51,580 nucleotides of DNA. It comes from JAICIG01 sp035532215. Its GTDB lineage: Bacteria; Planctomycetota; Planctomycetia; Pirellulales; JAICIG01. Location of the stretch: positions 1-51,580 of the forward strand of contig DATKRK010000327.1 in the NCBI GenBank assembly GCA_035532215.1, read 5' to 3'. The notes beneath the pieces were generated by a model that was not told the origin of the DNA, did no database searches, and was given only the letters and a program-made list of their open reading frames with translations. The position numbers and the translations under genes were made by a program. Within the stretch, counting starts at the first letter, position 1, and every line of letters begins with the position of its first letter. This document shows, piece after piece, positions 34,332 to 42,743 of the stretch.

Positions 34332-34567
34332 CACCGCGCCTCCTGCGAGCCCGCAAGCAATGGATCGTGGTTTTCCGCCTGCCGCGCATTGTATACGAAG
34401 CCGTCCGGATTGCCGAACAATTCTTGCCAGCGCGGGCCCGCAGCCTTCATGGCCCCGGAGATTGAACCGCCGCCAGATGCGGCGATGCTGTTCGATGTGG
34501 CCTCGAAAGACGGCCAATGTAAGCAGGAGCGGTCGGCGTCAACTTGACGCCGCATTGCAAGCCGACT

Positions 34568-34843
34568 TCAACTTTCTGCCGTCGTCGGATCGATCATCGT
34601 CCGCACTTCGGAAATCTTGTTGGCCGGAAAGCCGCCTTGCTTGGCGTGTTCTTCGATTAGTTCCTTGTTGGGGGCGATGTAGACGCAATAAATCTTGTCG
34701 TCGGTCACGTAGCTTTCGACCCACTGGATCTGCGGGCCGAGCTTGTTGAGCACGGCGCAGGAAGTTTGCGACGCGACGCGCAACTGGTCGGGGGTCAACC
34801 GGCCGGCGCCGGGCATCTCGCGTTCGATCACGTACTTGGGCAT
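34568..34843 (-). CDS. DUF4242 family small protein
   Basis: A 91-residue protein beginning MPKYVIEREMPGAGRLTPDQL, with YVTDDKIYCVYIAPNKELI and HAKQGGFPANKISEV, the characteristic layout of the DUF4242 ferredoxin-like fold, some members of which bind nickel. It is soluble and cytosolic. AAGGAG is well placed before the ATG. Divergent from the small gene at 34878, leaving only 34 bases between the two starts. Role unknown. Confidence 0.85.
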   Translation of the reverse strand: MPKYVIEREMPGAGRLTPDQLRVASQTSCAVLNKLGPQIQWVESYVTDDKIYCVYIAPNKELIEEHAKQGGFPANKISEVRTMIDPTTAES

Positions 34844-34877
34844 GGCGGCGTCTCCTTGAAAAAGCTATAATGAAAAC

Positions 34878-35108
34878 ATGACCATTGAACAATTCCGCGC
34901 CACTTTGCACAAACGACCGTTCCAGCCATTTACGATCCGAATGGCGGACGGCCGCGCGTTCGAGGCGCGCCACCCGGACTTCATTGCACAATCTCCTTCG
35001 GGACGAATTGTAAGCGTCTTTCAGCCTGACGATTGTTGCAGCTTGCTCGATTTGCTGCTCATGACGGAACTTGAACTTCTCCCCGCCAGCGGCAACTCCG
35101 TCCAGTAA
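34878..35108 (+). CDS. Small conserved-type hypothetical protein
   Basis: A 76-residue soluble protein: MTIEQFRATLHKRPFQPFTI, then DGRAFEARHPDFIA and a C-terminal Leu-rich stretch. Compact, with no signal. The pattern 'F..L..RPFQPFTIRMADGR' is one I associate with short planctomycete hypothetical proteins. It starts 34 bases from a divergent gene and ends ten bases before the convergent mutS stop. A TATAAT lies only seven bases before the ATG, suggestive but too close to be a normal promoter. Function unknown. Confidence 0.66.
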   Translation: MTIEQFRATLHKRPFQPFTIRMADGRAFEARHPDFIAQSPSGRIVSVFQPDDCCSLLDLLLMTELELLPASGNSVQ

Positions 35109-35118
35109 GGCCCGCTCG

Positions 35119-37788
35119 CTAAGGCTGCCGCTCGGCGCTCAGTTCGTCTTGCCACTCTTTCAAGAGCGTCAGCGCGGCCAGCGGCGTCAGGCCGTTGATG
35201 TCGAGTTGCCGGAATTTGTCCAGGAGCGGATGCTCGGCAGGGCCGAACAGCGTGAGCTGCAAATCGCCGTCCCGCCGCGAAACTCGCTTCTTGGCCAGCT
35301 TCGACGTGCCGCGCTCGTCGAGGTGGTCCTGTTCGAGCCGCGAGAGGATCTGCTTGGCCCGTTCGAGCACTTCGCGCGGCACGCCGGCCAGTCGGGCGAC
35401 GTGGATGCCATAGCTCTTGTCGGCGGCGCCTTCGATGATCTTGTGCAGAAACACCACGTCGTCCTGCCACTCGCGCACGGCGACGTTCAGGTTTTTCACC
35501 CGCGACAGCGACGAGGCCAGGTCGGTCAGTTCGTGGTAGTGCGTGGCGAACAGCGTGCGGCAGCCGAGGCGGTCGTGCAGATATTCGACCACGGCCCAGG
35601 CCAGCGAGACGCCGTCGTAAGTGCTCGTGCCGCGGCCAATCTCGTCCAGAATCACCAGGCTGCGCTCGGTGGCCGTGTTGAGGATTCGGGCGGTTTCGGT
35701 CATTTCGACCATGAACGTGCTTTGCCCTCGGGCCAGCTCGTCGCTGGCGCCAACGCGGGCGAAGATGCGGTCGGCCACGCCGATCGTCGCCTCGCGCGCC
35801 GGCACGAACGAGCCGATCTGCGCCATGAGCGTGATCAAAGCCGTCTGCCGGATGTAGGTGCTCTTGCCCGCCATGTTCGGCCCGGTGATCAACAGCAAGA
35901 GGCCCTCTTCGGGCCCCGCCGAAGTATCGTTGGGCACGAACGAGCCGTCGGCCAGCCGCTGGTCGAGCACCGGATGGCGGCCGTCGACGATCCTCAATTC
36001 CGGCGTTTCGACGATCCGCGGCCGGCAGTAGCCGCGGTCGCGGGCTAACTCGGCCAGCGACGCCAGCACGTCGATCTGGGCCAACGCTTGCGCCGTGCCG
36101 CGCAGCCGCCGGGCGCCCGCGGCCACGAGATCGCGCAGTTCGAGAATCAACTCGTGCTCCAGGTCCTTGGCCTTTTCGTCGGCCGTGAGCACTTTCTCTT
36201 CGTATTCTTTCAACTCGGGCGTGATGTAGCGCTCCGCGTTTTTCACCGTCTGCTTGCGGATGTAATGCTCGGGCGCCTTGTCGCGATGCGCGTGCGTGAT
36301 CTCCAGGTAATAGCCGAAGACGTTGTTGAAGCCGACCTTGAGGTTGGCAATGCCGGTCCGCTGCGCCTCCTCGGCCTGGTACTTGGCGATCCATTGCTTG
36401 CCGCCGGTCGTCAGCTCGCGCAGGGCGTCAAGCTCGGCGCTGAAGCCGGGTCGGATAAAGCCCCCTTCGCGGCTGACGAGCGGGCACTCGTCTTCGAGCG
36501 CCGTATCGAGCCGCCCGCGAATGTCGGGGCACAAGTCCAACTCGCTCTCCAGCCGATTGAGCAACTCGCTGGAACGAGCAGTCAGCTTGGCCTTGAGCGC
36601 CGGCAGCGTTCGTAGCGTGCGGCCTAAGAAGCTCAGATCGCGAGGGCTGGCCCGGCCGGTCGTCACGCGGGCGAGCAAGCGCTCGACGTCGTACACTCGT
36701 TTGAGCTGTTCGCGCAGCTCTTCGGTCAGCCGCATGTCGGCCACAAGTTCGTCGACGGCGTCGAGTCGCTCGTTGATGGCCGGCAAATCGGTGAGCGGGT
36801 TGGCCACCCAGTCGCCCAAGAGCCGCGAACCCATCGCAGTCGTCGTACGGTCGAGCACGTCGACGAGCGACCCTTCGCGCCGCCCCTCGCGCAACGTCTT
36901 GGTGATTTCCAAGCTTCGCCGCGTCGCTTCGTCGATTTCCAACGTTTGGCCCGCGCGATAGGCGATCAACCGGTCGATATGCCCGAGCGATGTCTTTTGG
37001 GTTTCCGTCAAGTATTCGAGCACGGCGCCCGCCGCGCGCACGGCCTGCACGTCGTCGGCTTCGAAGCCGAATCCTTCCAGCGTTTGCGTGCCGAAGTGTT
37101 TGGCCAAGGCTTCGCGGGCCGCGTTGTGCGAGAAGACCCAGCCTGGGCGGCGCGTGAGCGCCACGCGCTCGTCGAAACGCACTTCAGGTTGATCGGCCTC
37201 TTCGGCCAACAAGCACTCGACCGGCGCGATTCGCGCCAGTTCGTCGGCCAGACGCGCGGGCGGAAACTGCGCGGCGAGAAAGCGGCCGGTCGAGAGATCG
37301 ACCCAGGCCACGCCGATCTGCGGACCAGAGACCAGCGCGGCGAGAAAGTTGCTCTCGTGTGGATCGAGCAACGCGTCGTCGGTCACGGTGCCGGGCGTGA
37401 CGACGCGCGTCACCTCGCGGCGCACCAGCCCCTTAGCCTGCCGCGGGTCTTCGACTTGCTCGCATATCGCCGCGCGATGCCCGGCGGCGATCAGCTTGCC
37501 CAGATAGCTTTCCAATTGATGGTGCGGAAAGCCGGCCATCGGAATCGGGTTTTCGCCCTTGTCGCGGCTGGTGAGGGCCAGATTGAGCACGCGGGCGACG
37601 AGTTTGGCGTCGTCGTGGAACGTCTCGTAAAAATCGCCCATGCGGAACAGCAGCACGGCGTCGGGGCAGGCCGCCTTGGCGTCGAAATACTGCTGCATCA
37701 TCGGCGTCGCCGCAGGGCGCGCGGCGCCGACGCCGTTTGATGCCGAGGCAGTTGACTTTGCTGCAATTGGGTTCGTACCGGCGGCCAT
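35119..37788 (-). CDS. mutS: DNA mismatch repair ATPase MutS
   Basis: An 889-residue mismatch-recognition protein (ATG 37788; a TTG three codons upstream is less likely). The mismatch-binding Phe-x-Glu motif is in GDFYETF near residue 53. The connector, lever and clamp regions follow, and the C-terminal ABC-type ATPase has the Walker A GPNMAGKSTYIRQTALI, the Walker B/signature DEIGRGTSTYDGVSLAW and FATHYHELTDL. All catalytic motifs are intact, and length is typical. mutL is not in the window. It lies downstream of fliG across a large inverted repeat. Confidence 0.97.
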   Translation of the reverse strand: MAAGTNPIAAKSTASASNGVGAARPAATPMMQQYFDAKAACPDAVLLFRMGDFYETFHDDAKLVARVLNLALTSRDKGENPIPMAGFPHHQLESYLGKLIAAGHRAAICEQVEDPRQAKGLVRREVTRVVTPGTVTDDALLDPHESNFLAALVSGPQIGVAWVDLSTGRFLAAQFPPARLADELARIAPVECLLAEEADQPEVRFDERVALTRRPGWVFSHNAAREALAKHFGTQTLEGFGFEADDVQAVRAAGAVLEYLTETQKTSLGHIDRLIAYRAGQTLEIDEATRRSLEITKTLREGRREGSLVDVLDRTTTAMGSRLLGDWVANPLTDLPAINERLDAVDELVADMRLTEELREQLKRVYDVERLLARVTTGRASPRDLSFLGRTLRTLPALKAKLTARSSELLNRLESELDLCPDIRGRLDTALEDECPLVSREGGFIRPGFSAELDALRELTTGGKQWIAKYQAEEAQRTGIANLKVGFNNVFGYYLEITHAHRDKAPEHYIRKQTVKNAERYITPELKEYEEKVLTADEKAKDLEHELILELRDLVAAGARRLRGTAQALAQIDVLASLAELARDRGYCRPRIVETPELRIVDGRHPVLDQRLADGSFVPNDTSAGPEEGLLLLITGPNMAGKSTYIRQTALITLMAQIGSFVPAREATIGVADRIFARVGASDELARGQSTFMVEMTETARILNTATERSLVILDEIGRGTSTYDGVSLAWAVVEYLHDRLGCRTLFATHYHELTDLASSLSRVKNLNVAVREWQDDVVFLHKIIEGAADKSYGIHVARLAGVPREVLERAKQILSRLEQDHLDERGTSKLAKKRVSRRDGDLQLTLFGPAEHPLLDKFRQLDINGLTPLAALTLLKEWQDELSAERQP

Positions 37789-37920
37789 CGGAAGCAAATT
37801 CTAGACGTTGAGCTGCGAAAAGCGTGGTCAACCTGACCGCCGCATGCTAGCAAAAGCGAGCCCCTCTCGAAAGGAGAGGCGCGCTGGGGTGGGCGTTCTG
37901 AAGAGGGGCTAACTTTTTGA

Positions 37921-38026
37921 AAGGGGATAGGGGGATGCGGAGGAGATTAGGGGATGAAGACAGGAGGCACTAATAGACTATTCCTTTTCATCCCCCCCGA
38001 TCTCCTCCGCATCCCCCTATCCCCTT
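37921..38026. repeat. Long inverted repeat between fliG and mutS
   Basis: Arms at 37921-37958 and 37987-38026 (AAGGGGATAGGGGGATGCGG and its complement) pair along about 38 bases with only a few mismatches and a two-base length difference; loop about 28 bases. Purine-rich on one strand and pyrimidine-rich on the other. It follows the fliG stop on the minus strand. It could terminate transcription, stabilise mRNA, or be a mobile palindrome. Confidence 0.8.
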
Positions 38027-38090
38027 GAAAAATCCCCGCATCACAAGCGGCGCCGATTAGCGCCGCGTCTGCGGGAAGTATTTCGAGCCG

Positions 38091-39092
38091 CTACTGGATA
38101 AACTCCTCGACCTCTTCGCCGGCGTTGACGGTAATCTCGCCGGCGTCTTCCAAACGGCGAACGACGTCGACGATTTGCTGCTGCACTTGTTCGACGGCCG
38201 AGAGCCGCACCGGGCCCAGATACTCCATCTCTTCGCGCAGCAGTTCCGAGGCCCGAACCGACATGTTGCCCAGAATCTTCTGCTTGAGCTCCTCGCTGGC
38301 GCCTTTGAGGGCCATGGCCAACTGCGAGCTTTCCACGTTCTTGAGCAGGGTTTGCACGTCCTTGTTCGAGAATTTGACGATGTCTTCGAACACGAACATC
38401 AGCCGGCGGATTTCTTCGACCAAGTCGGGGTCTTCCTGGGCCAGGTTCTCCAGCAGGCTGCGCTCGGTGGCCCGGTCGGTGACGTTGAGGATTTCCGCCA
38501 CGCTCTCCACGCCGCCAGCGTTCTCGAACTGCTGGCTCATCACGCTCGACATGCGGTGCTCGAGCCCTTTTTCCACCTCATAAATCACTTCGGGGTTGGT
38601 TTGCCCCATCGTGGCGATCCGCCGCACCACGGCCAATTGACGATCGCTGGGCAAGCCGCTGATGATGCTGGCCGCCTGCGACGCCTGCAAGTGCGAGATG
38701 ATCAAGGCGATCGTCTGCGGATGCTCGTCCATGATGAAGGTCAGCAGGTTCTGGCTGTCGACCTTTTGCAGGAAGCCGAACGGCATGGCCTCGATCTGCT
38801 GCCGCACGTTTTCGATCGTCGCCGAGGCGTTTTTGCCCAACGCCTTCTCGACCAGACTCTTGGCCAGATCGAGCCCGCCGGCGCCGGCGCCGATCGAGTC
38901 GGGCGAAGCTTCGGCGAAATCCTTGATGGCCGCCTCTTGCTCTTCGGTGCTGATCAACCCCAGCTTGGCGATCTCGATCGAGACCGCCTCCACTTGCTTG
39001 GGGCTGAGCCGCGCCATCACCTTGCCGGCGTCGTCCTCCGGCAGGCTCATCAGCAAGATGGCGGCTTTGCGAAGCGGGTTGCTGTTGGACAC
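38091..39092 (-). CDS. fliG: Flagellar motor switch protein FliG
   Basis: A 333-residue rotor protein. The usual N-terminus SNSNPLRKAAILLMSLPEDD appears only when starting at the GTG at 39092; the frame remains open upstream to 39281 but the extra 63 residues are not family-like. It shows the FliG_N/M/C order with MDEHPQTIALIISHL (the conserved EHPQ motif, middle domain) and the charged C-terminal motor helix IVKFSNKDVQTLLKN. No neighbouring flagellar gene is in the window. Family match is strong; the weak ribosome site leaves the start slightly uncertain. Confidence 0.92.
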   Translation of the reverse strand: MSNSNPLRKAAILLMSLPEDDAGKVMARLSPKQVEAVSIEIAKLGLISTEEQEAAIKDFAEASPDSIGAGAGGLDLAKSLVEKALGKNASATIENVRQQIEAMPFGFLQKVDSQNLLTFIMDEHPQTIALIISHLQASQAASIISGLPSDRQLAVVRRIATMGQTNPEVIYEVEKGLEHRMSSVMSQQFENAGGVESVAEILNVTDRATERSLLENLAQEDPDLVEEIRRLMFVFEDIVKFSNKDVQTLLKNVESSQLAMALKGASEELKQKILGNMSVRASELLREEMEYLGPVRLSAVEQVQQQIVDVVRRLEDAGEITVNAGEEVEEFIQ

Positions 39093-39445
39093 GATAGGCT
39101 GCGCGGCAAAGAGACGGGATTCGTCAAGGCGTATCGGTGGCGCAAGAGCTAGAGCGCCGTCAGTATCGGCGCCGGCGAGGGGGGAACTTGAGGAAAGAGT
39201 CGACCTTCCCGGAACGAAAAAGCAGCCAACGGTCGGCGCCGTGACGGGCAGTGCGTTGCCGCAGTCCGCCCGTCCTCGCACGCCGTCCCCTGGCGATCGA
39301 GGGCGATGGCCTCGTCCGAGAGGGTGACGCCGGCCCCTTGGTCGAGGGACGCATCACAGCCTTGAATTGCACGCGGGGCGGCCGGCTGATGCGGCAATTG
39401 GGGCGGGCTCAATGGCGTAAAGTTATCAAGTTAATTTATTTTAGT
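39093..39445. other. Upstream region of fliG without supported genes
   Basis: About 350 bases upstream of fliG. Frames exist but none has a ribosome site and protein-like composition. The last 40 bases (from about 39413) are AT-rich for this genome and lead into the promoter at 39446. Confidence 0.5.
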
Positions 39446-39474
39446 TGACATCCCGCGGGCCCAGGTTTATAACT
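39446..39474 (+). promoter_or_regulatory. Strong sigma70-type promoter of the DUF1559 gene
   Basis: TTGACA at 39446-39451 and TATAAC at 39469-39474 with an ideal 17-base spacer, following an AT-rich stretch (39420-39445). Transcription would start near 39481, about 350 bases before the start at 39830. Confidence 0.75.
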
Positions 39475-39479
39475 TCCGC

Positions 39480-39829
39480 GCCTGCGGGTTTTCCGCCAGT
39501 CGTGATTTGCACGTTCAATCTTGTTTGCGACTAGCGGACTCCATTGCGCGCTCGATCCTCCGGCAAAACACCGATTGCCATCAGGAGGCAGAAGGAGTGA
39601 TGAGAGGCGTGCGATTCTCCCACAGGCGAAAGGGTAACGCAGTCGGCTTGGGGGGTTCACGTCACGCAATGCAAATTCTCTTGCAAGCGGTCGATTGCCG
39701 GCCTCGCAACAGGCCGGCGCTTTACGGTTGTTAGCCGCAAACCAAGCCCAGGCGAGGCGTTTTCATCACCGATTGGCGGGTTTTCATAGCCGTTTTTCTG
39801 GTAAGCACACCATCTCCGGAGTCGGTTTC
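39480..39829 (+). other. Long structured 5' leader of the DUF1559 gene
   Basis: About 350 bases between promoter and start codon. It contains a perfect 8-bp hairpin GCCGGCCT-cgcaac-AGGCCGGC (39697-39718) and a smaller TGCAA/TTGCA stem (39670-39685). A short frame at 39600-39734 exists behind AGAAGGAG but its product is not protein-like. I cannot match it to a known riboswitch. Confidence 0.5.
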
Positions 39830-40810
39830 ATGTTTTCTAAACGTTTCAGCATTTCGCCATGCTCGAATTTCGGGCCGAGTTCGCCGGCGCGCCGTGGGTT
39901 TACGCTGGTCGAATTGTTGGTCGTGATCGCGATTATCGGCATCTTGGTCGCACTGCTGCTGCCTGCCGTTCAGGCGGCGCGCGAGGCCGCCCGCCGCGCG
40001 CAGTGTACGAACAATTTGAAGCAACTCGGCATCGCGATGCACAATTACCACGACATTTACAAGACGCTTCCCGTCGGCGCTTACTCCTGCTGTTGGGGCA
40101 CTTGGAAAGTGGCGGTGCTGCCGTATATCGAGCAACTCAATTTGCGCCAGCAATACGTGGACTACAACAAATACGGTTTTCCGGTCGATAACGCCCGCTA
40201 CAGCAGTCCGCTCAATCGGTTTGCGGTGACGCAGAGAGTCCCGGGTTTCCAGTGTCCCAGCGACACCCCTAACCCGAACACCTTCATTGCCGGCATCACT
40301 TCAGACAATTATGCAGTGAACTACGGAAACACCGGGCTGGGACAGCAGACCAATTTGAACGGGGTGAAATTCGGCGGCTCGCCATTCAGAGACTACGGTT
40401 CCAAAACCGTGCCGGCGGTCGCCCACGGTTTTCAGGATATCAGGGATGGCTTGAGCAACACCATGCTGGTCGCCGAAGTGTTGCAAGGAATCGGCCGCGA
40501 CCTGCGCGGCTTTTCTTGGTGGGGAGACGCTTCGGGGTTCGAAGCCTACCTGACGCCAAACAGTTTCTTGCCCGACGTGATCTATACGCCTTATTACTGC
40601 AACAACCAGCCGGAGCAGGACCTGCCCTGCACGGGGATTCCCACTGCCACGCAGCCTTCGATGTACGCTTCGCGCAGCCGGCATGCGGGAGGCGTGCAAA
40701 TGGCGACGTGCGACGGCTCGACTCATTTCGTCACCGATGCGATCAATTACATGATCTGGCAATACGCGGCGACGAGCCAGGGAGCGGAAATGGCCTCGCC
40801 GGAGTGGTAG
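39830..40810 (+). CDS. DUF1559 prepilin-like protein
   Basis: A 326-residue protein starting MFSKRFSISPCSNFG. It carries a type IV pilin-like N-terminus RRGFTLVELLVVIAIIG with the cleavage Gly-Phe and Glu+5, followed by the membrane helix and the DUF1559 landmarks PAVQAAREAARRAQCTNNLKQ and the C-terminal HAGGVQMATCDGS (the H-x9-DG motif). This family is expanded in planctomycetes and is thought to be processed by a prepilin peptidase and displayed at the envelope. It is expressed from the strong promoter at 39446, with a small lipoprotein gene following at 40864. Confidence 0.92.
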   Translation: MFSKRFSISPCSNFGPSSPARRGFTLVELLVVIAIIGILVALLLPAVQAAREAARRAQCTNNLKQLGIAMHNYHDIYKTLPVGAYSCCWGTWKVAVLPYIEQLNLRQQYVDYNKYGFPVDNARYSSPLNRFAVTQRVPGFQCPSDTPNPNTFIAGITSDNYAVNYGNTGLGQQTNLNGVKFGGSPFRDYGSKTVPAVAHGFQDIRDGLSNTMLVAEVLQGIGRDLRGFSWWGDASGFEAYLTPNSFLPDVIYTPYYCNNQPEQDLPCTGIPTATQPSMYASRSRHAGGVQMATCDGSTHFVTDAINYMIWQYAATSQGAEMASPEW

Positions 40811-40863
40811 GCGAGGCGTTTCCTGGCGTTTCCGATGTTCGCCTGAATTTCCGAGGTATTTTC

Positions 40864-41286
40864 ATGATGCGATTGCTGTTGTGCGTGGCCGGGATTTGCG
40901 CGTTGGTCGCGGTCGGGTGCGCCAAAACGGGCGCCTCCGGGCGACAGCCGGTTTCCGGAAAGGTGACTTTGAAAGGTGCGCCACTGGACAACGGCTCCAT
41001 CCAATTCATGCCCTCCGATGCAAGAGGCCAATTCGGCGGGGGCGCAGTCATTACCAATGGCGAATACTCCATTCCACAATCGAAAGGCATGCCGATCGGC
41101 AAGTACAAGGTGGTGATTTCCGCGGGAGATGCAAGCCAAGTCCCACCGCTCGCAGAGGGGGAAATGCCCGGCGAGTCCGGTCCGCCGCTGGAAGAACGAA
41201 TTCCCCCGGAGTTCAACGTCAACAGCGAACAGTTCGTCGACGTTACCGCCGACAAAGAAAACGTGTTCAATTTCGACATCCCCTAG
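40864..41286 (+). CDS. Lipoprotein with a carboxypeptidase-regulatory-like domain
   Basis: A 140-residue lipoprotein. The signal ends in the lipobox LVAVGC (Cys19), so the mature N-terminus is lipid-anchored. The rest, VSGKVTLKGAPLDNGSIQF followed by ITNGEYSIPQSKGMPIGKYKV and a beta-rich tail, is a transthyretin-like / carboxypeptidase regulatory-like beta-sandwich, frequent next to DUF1559 genes in planctomycetes. Start at 40864 or at the next ATG (40867). Located 53 bases after the DUF1559 stop and probably cotranscribed. The stop codon lies in a tandem duplication. Confidence 0.82.
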   Translation: MMRLLLCVAGICALVAVGCAKTGASGRQPVSGKVTLKGAPLDNGSIQFMPSDARGQFGGGAVITNGEYSIPQSKGMPIGKYKVVISAGDASQVPPLAEGEMPGESGPPLEERIPPEFNVNSEQFVDVTADKENVFNFDIP

Positions 41287-41324
41287 CGATCGCTCCCTCA
41301 GGCCCTAGCGATCGCTCCCTCAGG
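41281..41324. repeat. Perfect 22-bp tandem duplication across a stop codon
   Basis: Two identical 22-base copies, 41281-41302 and 41303-41324, each built on CCCTAGCGATCGCTCCC and ending CAGG. The first contains the lipoprotein's last Pro codon and its TAG stop. Each includes the palindrome GCGATCGC. Confidence 0.95.
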
Positions 41325-41385
41325 CACATTTTGAGGCGTGCAAACGGCCAGGGCGCCGTAGCCGTAAACGCCGGACAGCGTTCCG

Positions 41386-41877
41386 CTACTCTCCGGTCAA
41401 CTCGCACACGCCCATCTGCCCTTCGCACTCGTCGACGGTAATCCGCAAGCGGCCGGGCCGCACGCCGGTCTTCGCCTCCAAATCGTCCAGCAGCCGCCGG
41501 CCGATGTAGCGGGCCAACAACTCGGTCGTCGTGTTCGGCACCGGCAACAGAATGCAGTCGCAACGGGGAAAGACCCAGCGGCGGTCTTCGAACACGGCCT
41601 CGACGCTTGCGTCGTCGGCCGTCACGCAAATTTGCGGGTGACTGGCCGGCAGCAGCATGTGGTGGTCGAGTTCCAAGACGATCGCCTGCAACGCGTCGCG
41701 CAGAGCAATGAAATCGACCACGTAGTGGTTCTCGTCGAGCGGCCCGAAGACTTCGGCCGTGACGCGATAGTTGTGTCCGTGCAGCCGCTCGCAGACGCCG
41801 CCATTGAAGGTGATGAAATGCGCGGCGCTGAAGACCAGATAGTCTTTGGTGACGCGGACCCAGTACGATTCAGCCAT
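41386..41877 (-). CDS. 6-pyruvoyl-tetrahydropterin synthase / QueD family protein
   Basis: A 163-residue T-fold enzyme acting on dihydroneopterin triphosphate-type substrates. Zinc ligands appear as His20 in FSAAHF and the pair in LHGHNY (residues 33-38), with the catalytic Cys in GGVCERLHGH and the DHHMLL motif; the later ITVDECEG carries the pterin-anchoring Glu. Members make queuosine precursors (QueD) or pterins (PTPS). It starts two bases after the CitG-like gene's stop and is last in a three-gene operon, so a pterin role linked to that gene is plausible. Confidence 0.88.
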   Translation of the reverse strand: MAESYWVRVTKDYLVFSAAHFITFNGGVCERLHGHNYRVTAEVFGPLDENHYVVDFIALRDALQAIVLELDHHMLLPASHPQICVTADDASVEAVFEDRRWVFPRCDCILLPVPNTTTELLARYIGRRLLDDLEAKTGVRPGRLRITVDECEGQMGVCELTGE

Positions 41878-41879
41878 GA

Positions 41880-42743
41880 CTAGTAAAACCTCAGCGGCAA
41901 TTCAATCATGCCGTCGCGCAACGCGGCGAACAAACCGGCGGCAATCAGGTCGGCCGACGTGCCGGGATTACGGCGATGCCCGTCGGCGCGCAACCAGAAA
42001 TCGAAGTCGACGATGGCGCGATAATAGTCCTCGTCGCCCGGGACGCCTGCGGCCAGCGTTTTGCCGGCGCGGGCCGCGGCCTGCCGGGCGACGTCGAGTC
42101 CGCATTTGCGAGCGATCAGGCTGTCGGGGAACTCGTGCACGAGTTGCAATTGAGCGCGAACGATCGCGTCGGCCAGCGACCAGCCCGCCGCCAATCCCTC
42201 GTACAGCCGCGGCGTGACGAACTGGAGAACTTCCTCGAAGCCGTTGACGTATTGCCGGGCAACCAGGTCGCGATCGGCGGCCAAGCGCATGGCGTGCAGC
42301 AAATCGCCGGGCGCTTCGCCGGCGACATCGGCCTGGTCGACCTGCCCCAAGCCGCCCGGCGCCGCCAGACGGATCGCGGCATAAACGTGTTGCGAATCCT
42401 CGGTCGAGAGCCCGGCGAGCACGCGCTCGACGCCGGCGGCGAGCGGCTCGCGGCGGGGAACTTGAGCCAAAGGCGCCAAGAGCAGGATCGTTCCCAAACT
42501 GGTGTTGCCGTCGACGGCGGACCGCATCGCTTGAACGGCCGTCAGCACGGTTTGTCCCAGGCTTGCTCCGGCCGCGGTCGCGTCAAAGGCCGGCCCCATC
42601 GCGACGGCGGCGGCGGCGAAATCGAGATAGGTCAAATCGTCGAAGTCGGCGCCGCGATGCACGTTACCCGGCTTGGGCGCGGTGACCTCCAGCAAGCAAG
42701 CCAAGGTTGCGCATTGGCCGATCGACAGCAAATGCTCAGACAT
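41880..42743 (-). CDS. Triphosphoribosyl-dephospho-CoA synthase (CitG/MdcB) family protein
   Basis: A 287-residue protein. The opening motif APKPGNVHRGADFDDLTYLDF matches the conserved PKPG-x-V and downstream acidic patch of the CitG family, which transfers ADP-ribose-type groups to make the citrate/malonate lyase cofactor precursor. No lyase genes are nearby, so that role is unlikely here. It lies between an OleB-like gene (8-base overlap) and a PTPS-family gene (2-base gap). CitG homologues also occur in some C1/methanopterin gene sets, as I recall, which would fit the pterin neighbour. Family sure, role not. Confidence 0.82.
   Translation of the reverse strand: MSEHLLSIGQCATLACLLEVTAPKPGNVHRGADFDDLTYLDFAAAAVAMGPAFDATAAGASLGQTVLTAVQAMRSAVDGNTSLGTILLLAPLAQVPRREPLAAGVERVLAGLSTEDSQHVYAAIRLAAPGGLGQVDQADVAGEAPGDLLHAMRLAADRDLVARQYVNGFEEVLQFVTPRLYEGLAAGWSLADAIVRAQLQLVHEFPDSLIARKCGLDVARQAAARAGKTLAAGVPGDEDYYRAIVDFDFWLRADGHRRNPGTSADLIAAGLFAALRDGMIELPLRFY

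Noticed and set aside
34865..34870. TATAAT directly before the small gene at 34878
   Set aside because: Only seven bases from the ATG with no -35 at a suitable distance, so a leaderless promoter could not be argued convincingly.
39600..39734. Short leader peptide frame in the DUF1559 leader (MRGVRFSHRRKGN)
   Set aside because: AGAAGGAG precedes it, but the product is basic without pattern and the region folds into a strong hairpin. Kept as part of the leader only.
39480..39829. Possible known riboswitch (c-di-GMP, cobalamin) in the leader
   Set aside because: I could not align any known conserved riboswitch core by eye; calling one would be a guess.
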